Assembly (NCBI GenBank): GCA_964016885.1
Contig: OZ024742.1
Coordinates: forward strand, 356,970,066 to 357,034,065
DNA: 64,000 nt
Reading direction: 5' to 3'
Source of the DNA: Eledone cirrhosa
Lineage: Eukaryota; Mollusca; Cephalopoda; Octopoda; Eledonidae
The number at the start of each line of letters is the position of its first letter. Position 1 is the stretch's first letter. Below are positions 31,101 to 41,780 of the stretch, piece by piece. The translations under genes and the position numbers were made by a program. The notes beneath the pieces were generated by a model. It had not been told where the DNA came from. It made no database searches and saw nothing but the letters and a program-made list of their open reading frames with translations.

Positions 31101-32907
31101 GTGTGGACTGAGTACTTTTAGTTGTGACACTTACACGACCACTTTACAGTGTGGACTGAGTACTTTTAGTTGTGGCACTTACATGACCACTTTACAGTGT
31201 GAATGAGTAATTTTAGTTGTGACACCTACATGACCACTTTAAAGTGTGGACTGAGTACTTTTAGTTGTGACACCTACATGACCACTTTACAGTGTGGACT
31301 GAGTACTTTTAATTGTGACACTTACATGACTACTTTACAGTGTGAACTGAATACTTTTAGTTGTGACACTTGCATGACCACTTTACAGTGTGGACTGAGT
31401 TCTTTTAGTTGTGACACCTACATGACCACTTTACAGTGTGGACTGATTATTTTAGTTGTGACACTTACATGACCACTTTACAGTGTGGACTGAGTACTTT
31501 TAGTTGTGACACCTACACGACCACTTTACAGTGTGGACTGGGTACTTTTAGTTGTGACACATACATGACCACTTTACAGTGTGGACTGAGTACTTTTAGT
31601 TGTGACACTTACATGACCAGTTTACAGTGTGGACTAAGTATTTTAGTTGTGACACTTACGTGACCACTTTACAGTGTGGACTGAGTACTTTTAGTTGTGA
31701 CACCTACTTGACCACTTTACAGTGTGGACTAAGTATTTTAGTTGTGACACTTACGTGACCACTTTAAAGTGTGGACTGAGTAATTTTAGTTGTGACACTT
31801 ACATGACCACTTTAGAGTGTGGACAGGGTACTTTTAATTGTGACACCTACATGACCGCTTTACAGTGTGGACTGAATACATTTAGTTGTGACACCTACAT
31901 GACCGCTTTACAGTGTGGGCTCAGTACTTTTTAGTTGTGACACTTACATGACCAGTTTACAGTGTGGACTGAGTACTTTTAGTTGTGATACTTACATGAC
32001 CACTTTACAGTGTGGACTAAGTACTTTTAGTTGTGACACTACATGACCACTTTACAGTGTTGACTGAGTGCTTTCAGTTGTGACACTTACATGACCACTT
32101 TACAGTGTGGACAGTGTATTTTTTGTTGTGACACCTACATGAACACTTTACAGTGTGGACTGAATACTTTCAGTTTTGACACTTACATGACCACTTTACA
32201 GTGTGGACTGGGTACTTTTAGTTGTGACACTACATGACCACTTTACAGTGTGGACTGGGTACTTTTAGTTGCGATACTTACATGACAACTTTACAGTGTG
32301 GACTGAGTACTTTTAGTTGTGATACTTACATGACCACTTTACAGTGTGGACTGTGTACTTTTAGTTGTGATACTTACATGACCACTTTACAGTGTTGACT
32401 GGGTACTTTTTGTTGTGACACTACATGACCACTTTACAGTGTGGACTAAGTAATTTTAGTTGTGACACTTACATGACCACTTTACAGTGTGGACTGAGTA
32501 CTTTTAGTTGTGACACTTACATAACCACTTTACAGTGTGGATTAGGTACCTTTAGTTGTGACACTTACATGACCACTTTACAGTGTGGACTGGGTACTTT
32601 TAGTAGTGATACTTACATGACTTCTTTACAGAGTGGACTGTTTATTTTAGTTGTGAACTTACATGACCAATTTACAGTGTGGACTGAGTACTTTTCGTTG
32701 TGACACATACATGACCACTTTACAGTGTGGACAGGGCATTTTTTGTTGTGACACCTACAAGACAACTTTACAGTGTGGACTGAGTACTTTTAGTTGTGAC
32801 ACTTACATGACCACTTTACAGTGTGGACTGAGTCCTTTTAGTTGTGACACCTACATGACCACTTTACAGTGTGGACTGAGTCCTTTTAGTTGTGACACCT
32901 ACATGAC
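28175..32907 (+). repeat. Satellite higher-order repeat C, copy 2
   Basis: It matches copy 1 at its left and carries about 1 kb of additional units at 31,940-32,900. These include SINE-like units with TTTTTTGTTGTGACAC near 32,111 and 32,729. From about 28,600 it is followed by an almost identical copy exactly 4,308 bases downstream; I saw only a handful of base differences while reading, for example GGATTAGG at 32,538 against GGACTAGG at 36,846. Confidence 0.88.
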
Positions 32908-35900
32908 TACTTTACAGTGTAGACTGAGTACTTTTAGTTGTGACACTTACATGACCACTTTACAGTGTGGACTAAGTACTTTTAGTTGTGACATCTACAT
33001 GACCACTTTACATTGTGTACTAAGTACTTTTAGTTGTGACACTTACATGACCACTTTACAGTGTAGACTGAGTACTTTTAGTTGTGACACTTACATGACC
33101 ACTTTACAGTGTGGACTCGGTACGTTTAGATGTGACACTACATGACTACTTTACAGTGTAGGCTGAGTACTTTTAGTTGTGACACTTACATAACCACTTT
33201 ACAGTGTGGACGCGGTACGTTTAGTCGTGACACTACATGACTACTTTACAGTATAGACTGAGTACTTTTAGTTGTGACACATACATGAGCATTTTACAGT
33301 GTGGACTGAGTACTTTTAGTTGTCATACTTACATGACCACTTTACAGTGTGGACTGAGTACTTTTAGTTCTGACACTTACATGACCACTTTACAGTGTGG
33401 ACTCAGTACTTTTAGTTGTGACACTTACATGACCAGTTTACAGTGTGGACTGAGTACTTTTAGTTGTGACACTTACATGACCACTTTACAGTGTGGACTA
33501 AGTACTTTTAGTTGTGACATCTACATGACCACTTTACATTGTGTACTAAGTACTTTTAGTTGTGACACTTACATGACCACTTTACAGTGTAGACTGAGTA
33601 ATTTTAGTTGTGACACTTACATGACCACTTTACAGTGTGGTATCGGTACGTTTAGATGTGACACTACATGACTACTTTACAGTGTAGACTGAGTACTTTT
33701 AGTTGTGACACTTACATAACCACTTTACAGTGTGGACTCGGTACGTTTAGTTGTGACACTACATGACTACTTTACAGTGTAGACTGAGTACTTTTAGTTG
33801 TGACACCTACATGAGCATTTTACAGTGTGGAATGAGTACTTTTAGTTGTCATACTTACATGACCACTTTACAGTGTGGACTGAGTACTTTTAGTTCTGAC
33901 AATTACATGACCGCTTTACAGTGTGGGCTCAGTACTTTTAGTTGTGACACTTACATGACCAGTTTACAGTGTGGACTGAGTACTTTTAGTTGTGAAACTT
34001 ACATGACCACTTTACAGTGTGGACTAAGTACTTTTAGTTGTGACACTTACATGACCACTTTACAGGGTAGACTGAGTACTTTTAGTTGCGACACTTACGT
34101 GACCACTTTACAGTGTGGACTGATTACATTTGGTTGTGACAGTTACATGACCACTTTACAGTGTGGACTGAGTACTTTACGTTGTGACACCTACATGACC
34201 ACTTTACAGTGTGGACTAAGTACTTTTAGTTGTGACACTTACATGACAACTTTACAGTGTGGACTGAGTACTTTTAGTTGTGACACCTACATGACCACTT
34301 TACAGTGTGGACTAAGTACTTTTAGTTGTGACACTTACATGACCACTCTACAGTGTGGACTGAGTACTTTTAGATGTGACACCTACATGTCCACTTTACA
34401 GTGTGGACTGGGTACTTTTAGATGTGACACCTACATGACCACTTTACAGTGTGGACTGAGTACTTTTAGTTGTGATACTTACATGACCACTTTACAGTGT
34501 GGACAAAGTAATTTTAGTTGTGACACCTACATGACCAGTTTACAGTGTGGGCTGGGTACTTTTAGTTGTGACACCTACATGATCACTTTACAGTGTGGAC
34601 TGAGTATTTTTAGTTCTGACACTTACATGAACACGTTACAGTGTGGACTGAGTAATTTAAGTTTTGACACTTACGTGACCACTTTACAGTGTGGACTGAG
34701 TACATTTAGTTGTGATACTTACATGAGCACTTTACAGTGTGGACTGAGTACTTTTAGTTGTGACACTTACATGACCACTTTATAGTGTGGACTGAGTACT
34801 TTTAGTTGTGACACCTACATGACCACTTTACAGAGTGGACTGAGTACTTTTAGTTGTGAAACCTACATGACCACTTTACAGTGTGGACTAAGTACTTTTA
34901 GTTGTGACACTTACATGACAACTTTACAGTGTGGACTGAGTACTTTCATTTGTGACACTTGCATGACCAATTTACAGTGTGGACTGAGTACTTTTAGTTG
35001 TGACACTTACATAACCACTTTACAGTGTGGACTCGGTACGTTTAGTTGTGACACTACATGACTACTTTACAGTGTAGACTGAGTACTTTTAGTTGTGACA
35101 ACTACATGAGCATTTTACAGTGTGGACTGAGTACTTTTAGTTGTCATACTTACATGACCACTTTACAGTGTGGACTGAGTACTTTTAGTTCTGACACTTA
35201 CATCACCACTTTACAGTGTGGACTCAGTACTTTTTGTTGTGACACATACATGACCACTTTACAGAGTGGACTAAGTACTTTTAGTAGTGACACTTAATAC
35301 GACCACTTTACAGTGTGGGCTGAGTACTTTTAGTTGTGACACTTACATGACCACTTTACAGTGTGGACTGAGTACTTTTAGTTGCGACACTTACATGACC
35401 ACTTTACAGTGTGGACTGAGTACTTTTAGTTGTGACACTTACACGACCACTTTACAGTGTGGACTGAGTACTTTTAGTTGTGGCACTTACATGACCACTT
35501 TACAGTGTGAATGAGTAATTTTAGTTGTGACACCTACATGACCACTTTAAAGTGTGGACTGAGTACTTTTAGTTGTGACACCTACATGACCACTTTACAG
35601 TGTGGACTGAGTACTTTTAATTGTGACACTTACATGACTACTTTACAGTGTGAACTGAATACTTTTAGTTGTGACACTTGCATGACCACTTTACAGTGTG
35701 GACTGAGTTCTTTTAGTTGTGACACCTACATGACCACTTTACAGTGTGGACTGATTATTTTAGTTGTGACACTTACATGACCACTTTACAGTGTGGACTG
35801 AGTACTTTTAGTTGTGACACCTACACGACCACTTTACAGTGTGGACTGGGTACTTTTAGTTGTGACACATACATGACCACTTTACAGTGTGGACTGAGTA

Positions 35901-37195
35901 CTTTTAGTTGTGACACTTACATGACCAGTTTACAGTGTGGACTAAGTATTTTAGTTGTGACACTTACGTGACCACTTTACAGTGTGGACTGAGTACTTTT
36001 AGTTGTGACACCTACTTGACCACTTTACAGTGTGGACTAAGTATTTTAGTTGTGACACTTACGTGACCACTTTAAAGTGTGGACTGAGTAATTTTAGTTG
36101 TGACACTTACATGACCACTTTAGAGTGTGGACAGGGTACTTTTAGTTGTGACACCTACATGACCGCTTTACAGTGTGGACTGAATACATTTAGTTGTGAC
36201 ACCTACATGACCGCTTTACAGTGTGGGCTCAGTACTTTTTAGTTGTGACACTTACATGACCAGTTTACAGTGTGGACTGAGTACTTTTAGTTGTGATACT
36301 TACATGACCACTTTACAGTGTGGACTAAGTACTTTTAGTTGTGACACTACATGACCACTTTACAGTGTTGACTGAGTGCTTTCAGTTGTGACACTTACAT
36401 GACCACTTTACAGTGTGGACAGTGTATTTTTTGTTGTGACACCTACATGAACACTTTACAGTGTGGACTGAATACTTTCAGTTTTGACACTTACATGACC
36501 ACTTTACAGTGTGGACTGGGTACTTTTAGTTGTGACACTACATGACCACTTTACAGTGTGGACTGGGTACTTTTAGTTGCGATACTTACATGACAACTTT
36601 ACAGTGTGGACTGAGTACTTTTAGTTGTGATACTTACATGACCACTTTACAGTGTGGACTGTGTACTTTTAGTTGTGATACTTACATGACCACTTTACAG
36701 TGTTGACTGGGTACTTTTTGTTGTGACACTACATGACCACTTTACAGTGTGGACTAAGTAATTTTAGTTGTGACACTTACATGACCACTTTACAGTGTGG
36801 ACTGAGTACTTTTAGTTGTGACACTTACATAACCACTTTACAGTGTGGACTAGGTACCTTTAGTTGTGACACTTACATGACCACTTTACAGTGTGGACTG
36901 GGTACTTTTAGTAGTGATACTTACATGACTTCTTTACAGAGTGGACTGTTTATTTTAGTTGTGAACTTACATGACCAATTTACAGTGTGGACTGAGTACT
37001 TTTCGTTGTGACACATACATGACCACTTTACAGTGTGGACAGGGCATTTTTTGTTGTGACACCTACAAGACAACTTTACAGTGTGGACTGAGTACTTTTA
37101 GTTGTGACACTTACATGACCACTTTACAGTGTGGACTGAGTCCTTTTAGTTGTGACACCTACATGACCACTTTACAGTGTGGACTGAGTACTTTT
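32908..37195 (+). repeat. Satellite higher-order repeat C, copy 3 (4,308-bp tandem duplicate)
   Basis: It repeats 28,600-32,887 at a constant offset of 4,308 bases with very few differences. Landmark pairs are 28,929/33,237, 29,455/33,763, 30,511/34,819 and 32,425/36,733. The constant offset over more than 4 kb shows no unit-level gain or loss since duplication, so this is probably the youngest large event in the array, or an assembly duplication. Confidence 0.9.
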
Positions 37196-38184
37196 AGTTG
37201 TGATACTTACATGACCACTTTACAGCGTGGACTGAGTACTTTTAGTTGTGATACTTACATGACCACTTTACAGTGTGGACTGGGTACTTTTAGTTGTGAC
37301 ACTACATGATCACTTTACAGTGTGGACTAAGTACTTTTAGTTGTGACACTTACATGACCACTTTAAAGTGTGGCCTGGGTATTTTTTGTTGTGACACCTA
37401 CATGACCACTTTACAGTGTGGACTGATTACTTTTAGTTATGACACTTACATGACCACTTTACTGTGTGGACTGAGTACTTTTAGTTGTGACACCTACATG
37501 ACCACTTTACAGTGTGGACTGAGTACTTTTAGTTGTGACACTTACATGACCACTTTACAGTGTGGACTGGTTACCTTTAGTTGTGACACTTACATGACTA
37601 CTTTACAGTGTGGACTGGGTACTTTTAGTTGTGACACCTACATGACCAGTTTACAGTGTGGACTGAGTAATTTTAGTTGTGACACTTACATGACCACTTT
37701 ACAGTGTGGACTGACTACTTTTAGTTGTGACACCTACATGACCACTTTACAGTGTGGATTGAGTACTTTTAGTTGTGACACTTACATGACCACTTTACAG
37801 TGTGGACTAAGTACTTTTAGTTGTGACAATTACACGACCACTTTACAGTGTGGACTGGGTACTTTTAGTTGTGACACTTACATGACCACTTTACAGTGTG
37901 GACTGAGTACTTTTAGTTGTGACACCTACATGACCACTTTACAGTGTGGTCTAAGTACTTTTAGTTGTGACAATTACACGACCACTTTACAGTGTGGACT
38001 GGGTACTTTTAGTTGTGACACTTACATGACCGCTTTATAGTGTGGACTGAGTACTTTTAGTTGGGATACTTACATGACCACTTTACAGTGTGTACTGTGT
38101 ACTTTTAGTTGTGACACTTACATGACCACTTTACAGTGTGGACTGAGTACTTTTAGTTGTGACACTTACATGACTACTTTACAG

Positions 38185-39290
38185 TGTGGACTGGGTACTT
38201 TTAGTTGTGACACCTACATGACCACTTTACAGTGTGGACTGAGTACTTTTAGTTGTGACACTTACATGACCACTTTACAGTCTGGACTGGGTACTTTTAG
38301 TTGTGACACTTACATGACCACTTTACAGTGTGGACTGAGTACTTTTAGTTGTGACACTTACATGACTACTTTACAGTGTGGACCGGGTACTTTTAGTTGT
38401 GACACCTACATGACCACTTTACAGTGTGGACTGAGTACTTTTAGTTGTGACACTTACATGACCACTTTACAGTCTGGACTGGGTACTTTTAGTTGTGACA
38501 CTTACATGACCACTTTACAGTGTGGACTGAGTACTTTTAGTTGTGACACTTACATGACTACTTTACAGTGTGGACCGGGTACTTTTAGTTGTGACACCTA
38601 CATGACCACTTTACAGTGTGGACTGAGTACTTTTAGTTGTGACACTTACATGACCACTTTACAGTCTGGACTGGGTACTTTTAGTTGTGATACTTACATG
38701 ACCACTTTACAGTGTGGACTGAGTACTTTTAGTTGTGACACTTACATGACTACTTTACAGTGTGGACCGGGTACTTTTAGTTGTGACACCTACATGACCA
38801 CTTTACAGTGTGGTCTGAGTACTTTTAGTTGTGACACTTACATGACCACTTTACAGTCTGGACTGGGTACTTTTAGTTGTGACACTTACATGACCACTTT
38901 ACAGTGTGGACTGAGTACTTTTAGTTGTGTCACTTACATGACTACTTTACAGTGTGGACCGGGTACTTTTAGTTGTGACACCTACATGACCACTTTACAG
39001 TGTGGACTGAGTACTTTTAGTTGTGACACCTATATGACCACTTTACAGTGTGGACTGAGTACTTTTAGTTGTGACACTTACATGACCACTTTACAGTGTG
39101 GACTGAGTACTTTTAGTTGTGACACTTACATGACTACTTTACAGTGTGGACCGGGTACTTTTAGTTGTGACACCTACATGATCACTTTACAGTGTGGACT
39201 GAGTACTTTTAGTTGTGACACTTACATGACCACTTTACAGTCTGGACTGGGTACTTTTAGTTGTGACACTTACATGACCACTTTACAGTG
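38185..39290 (+). repeat. 192-bp higher-order repeat (four 48-bp units)
   Basis: The last part of the array has a regular four-unit period. The marker TCTGGACTGGG begins at 38,281, 38,473, 38,665, 38,857 and 39,241, exact multiples of 192 with one step (39,049) replaced by the ordinary unit. The marker GACCGGGTAC begins at 38,381, 38,573, 38,765, 38,957 and 39,149. It is the most homogeneous and simplest higher-order structure in the array and lies next to the array's edge. Confidence 0.95.
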
Positions 39291-39596
39291 TGAACTGAGT
39301 ACTTTTAGTTGTGACACTTACATGACCACTTTACAGTGTGGACTGGGTATTTTTTGTTTTGACACTTACATGACTACTTTACAGTGTGGACTGAGTACTT
39401 TTAGTTGTGACACTTACATGACCACTTTACAGTGTGGACTGAGTACTTTTAGTTGTGACACTTACATGACCACTTTACAGAGTGGACTGAGTACTTTTAG
39501 TTGTGACACTTACATGACCACTTTACAGTGTGGACTGGGTATTTTTTGTTGTGACACCTACATGACCACTTTACAGAGTGGACTGGTTACTTTTTG

Positions 39597-39733
39597 TATT
39601 ATACATATTATACACACTATATTTATTACAAATATTATACCTATATTTTTACTTCATAGGTCTATAGAAAGAAGGAATGTCCACTGCTTTCCCCCTCTGG
39701 GGTCTTCAAGGCCAGATAGATTGAGGTTTTTAA
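39597..39733. other. Array edge to first MITE: AT-rich junction
   Basis: The final unit decays as GGACTGGTTACTTTTTG and passes into ATTATAC-rich DNA with no remaining SINE body. I recognise no feature between this point and the TTAA at 39,730-39,733. Confidence 0.6.
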
Positions 39734-39940
39734 ACCTTTAGCATTTACATTACTCTATATACATACTATTGTATTTTCACAGTAAAGGCTTTATCTCACA
39801 TAATTATCTCACATAATATCAAATCTATGAGATTTTGATGTTATTTATTTTAATGTAGGTATGAACGATCAGTTAAAGCTGGTTTGAACAAAAAGAAGTG
39901 TAAATTCTGGCTGGATATAGCTGGTTTAAATACTAAATGG
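39734..39940. mobile_element. piggyBac-like MITE
   Basis: About 207 bases with imperfect terminal inverted repeats: the left end reads CCTTTAGCATTTA and the right end reads TAAATACTAAATGG, the complement of CCATTTAGTATTTA. The left end follows TTAA at 39,730-39,733, the target site of piggyBac elements; the right flank is TTGG, a decayed match. The interior has no coding capacity. The superfamily is inferred from the CCYTT-type end and the TTAA. Confidence 0.5.
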
Positions 39941-40194
39941 TTGGTGTTCTGTTTAATTTATTGTAATTTTATTCCTTTAGTAAAGATATGAACAGGAAAA
40001 CAGTTGCAGAGGGTCAACATTCTGGTCAAGAAAAACAGCACTGGGTTTAGTGATTATTACACGAGCATGAGGGCAAGGTTGACAACATTTATGACAAGTG
40101 GAACATTTTACTTTCGAATACTGGACCATAAATTCAAGGATACACACATGAAATACACACCAATTGACTGAATCACAATTTAGACCGATATAAA

Positions 40195-40280
40195 CAGGGT
40201 GTAATTTAATGAGGGTAAAGGGGGCAATTGCCCCAAGCCCCCCATCCTCACAAATACACCTCAGTTTAAATTCAACCCTG
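40195..40280. mobile_element. hAT-like MITE, internally deleted copy
   Basis: This 86-base element starts CAGGGTGTAATTTA and ends TAAATTCAACCCTG, so the termini are inverted repeats of each other with one mismatch. The flanking octamers GATATAAA and AATATAAT match at 6 of 8 positions. The interior AAGGGGGCAATTGCCCC matches the internal end of the larger elements at 48,320 and 54,061, so this is a short member of the same family. Confidence 0.6.
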
Positions 40281-40351
40281 AATATAATACGAATGATGAT
40301 TATGGTAAAGTTTGTACTTTTGAATAACTTTGTATCTGATGTGGAGGAGAG

Positions 40352-40968
40352 TATTTCATGTTTTAGTACCTTCTAACAGTATGTCATGTTTTAGTACCTT
40401 CTAACAATATATCATGTTTTAGTACCTTCTAACAGTATGTCATATTTTAGTACCTTCTAACAGTATATCATGTTTTAGTACCTTCTAACAGTATGTCATA
40501 TTTTAGTACCTTCTAACAGTATATCATGTTTTAGTACCTTCTAACAATATATCATGTTTTAGTACCTTCTAACAGTATGTCATGTTTTAGTACCTTCTAA
40601 CAATATATCATGTTTTAGTACCTTCTAACAGTATGTCATATTTTAGTACCTTCTAACAGTATATCATGTTTTAGTACCTTCTAACAGTATGTCATATTTT
40701 AGTAACTTCTAACAGTATGTCATGTTTTAGTACCTTCTAACAGTATGTCATATTTTAGTAACTTCTAACAGTATGTCATGTTTTAGTACCTTCTAACAGT
40801 ATGTCATATTTTAGTAACTTCTAACAGTATGTCATGTTTTAGTACCTTCTAACAGTATGTCATATTTTAGTAACTTCTAACAGTATGTCATGTTTTAGTA
40901 CCTTCTAACAGTATGTCATATTTTAGTAACTTCTAACAGTATGTCATGTTTTAGTACCTTCTAACAGC
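40352..40968 (+). repeat. 28-bp minisatellite (about 22 copies)
   Basis: Tandem copies of a 28-base unit built from TTTTAGTACCTTCTAACAG and TATGTCATG. The left half mixes variants (CAATATATCATG, CAGTATGTCATA). From about 40,690 the array alternates strictly between CATATTTTAGTAACTT and CATGTTTTAGTACCTT, giving a 56-base two-unit period. It is unrelated in sequence to the 48-base satellite apart from a short TTTTAGT match. Confidence 0.95.
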
Positions 40969-41780
40969 ATCCAAATATATTTGAACTCCTTAACATCATG
41001 TTATGATTCTCCTTGATGCAATCCAACCACCAATTTCCTTAAATTCTTTTTTTTTTACAATGATACCTATGATTATTTAAACAACAAACCTGCATTAAAC
41101 TATTTCATATAAAAGTGTAATTTGTTTACTTCGACTTGAAAGATATTTTGTATCTTAACATAAATATGAATTTCAATGAAATTAATCCAAAATTCCACAG
41201 TTAAACAATCAATATTTAAAGATGTTGGAACTATTAGATTTGAAATCTAAATGAATTAACGAAACTTTTATTATTGAAGTTTCTTCATTATTTGGATAAA
41301 AGCTAATTTCTCTGCAATTAGTTGAGTTAATGTTACCTTCCAGCCATATATTCTTTTGGATTAGTCTTGAAACAAAAATTACGTGAAATCAAATTAGTTT
41401 GAGGAAATAGGGATGTTAATCTTTTGATGGATGTACTTCTAAGCAATGAAACATAACTGAAAGAAAAAATACTTTTTCCAAATGTAATTGATAAAATATT
41501 TTTAGATTTCTCAACTTCTAAATTATGTCCATTTAATATTATCACTTTGATAGTTTCCTATGTCTAATTATATAAAATATCCTGATGGGTAAACATTTTT
41601 TTTCTAAAAACCCGCCTCAATTCTGTTGCATTTAAAACAAGATTTGCATATGTTTTTCATGAGAAAAGTTCCCCTAGAAACAGTCGCTCTGATACTAATC
41701 TGAGAATCATTTTGATCCCATCACTGATACTGTATTATTTCCCCAGTAAAAGGTACAATCATGAATTGATACAAGGATAA
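40969..41780. other. AT-rich intergenic stretch, nothing recognised
   Basis: The sequence is AT-rich with short homopolymer runs. A 70-codon minus-strand frame at 41,333-41,545 resembles nothing I know and has ordinary AT-rich composition. Confidence 0.5.

Larger units (their letters stand above)
1..39596 (+). repeat. Giant 48-bp satellite array (about 825 units), SINE-derived
   Basis: Direct reading shows a head-to-tail array with a 48-base period from the first base of the window to about 39,596, where the last partial unit runs into AT-rich DNA. A majority-type unit is 37,498-37,545. Each unit contains TTTACAGTGTGGACTGAGT followed by an AGTACT core and TTTTAGTTGTGACAC. The majority unit has no CpG; minority units carry CACGACC or ACGTGACC. 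One frame is open and encodes 16 residues per unit (MTTLQCGLSTFSCDTY); every other frame on either strand meets a stop in each unit. Units of 46, 47 and 49 bases and TATAG stops recur and are copied along with larger blocks, so the frame is not preserved. The unit aligns with an internal segment of the SINEs at 51,900, 62,263 and 63,179 (minus). The function is unknown; centromeric, subtelomeric or simple heterochromatic satellite are all possible. The left boundary is not in the window. Confidence 0.97.
38074..39741 (+). other. Longest open frame in the satellite (555 codons), probably not a gene
   Basis: This frame starts at an ATG inside a satellite unit, reads about 32 copies of the 16-residue repeat, leaves the array at about 39,596 and ends with some 48 residues from unrelated AT-rich sequence. 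It has no signal peptide or recognisable domain. The length follows from the unit being a multiple of three and from the homogeneous 192-base repeats here. The cysteines (one in SFSCDTY, one in LQCG) make the peptide look regular, but the neighbouring units upstream carry stops and frameshifts. A transcribed repeat protein is not excluded, only unsupported. Confidence 0.3.

Noticed and set aside
1..39596. CRISPR-like or other repeat-spacer array
   Set aside because: Units are contiguous, with no unique spacers between conserved repeats and no cas-like genes; the context is eukaryotic.
1..39596. Splice-acceptor-like TTTACAG and occasional GTGAGT in units as an exon array
   Set aside because: CTTTACAG has only a short pyrimidine tract, GTGAGT is present in few variant units, and no exon-sized open segments are separated by introns. 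It looks like chance resemblance.
118..39741. Dozens of open frames encoding 16-residue repeats, as a family of cysteine-rich repeat proteins
   Set aside because: They all lie in the 48-base satellite, start at the ATG present in every unit and end at stops or indels that recur identically in copied blocks. No signal peptide, promoter or splice structure is visible. RNA evidence would be needed to revive the idea.
39597..39741. A terminal exon joined to the satellite frame
   Set aside because: The extra ~48 residues come from AT-rich DNA running up to a MITE; no conserved pattern was seen.
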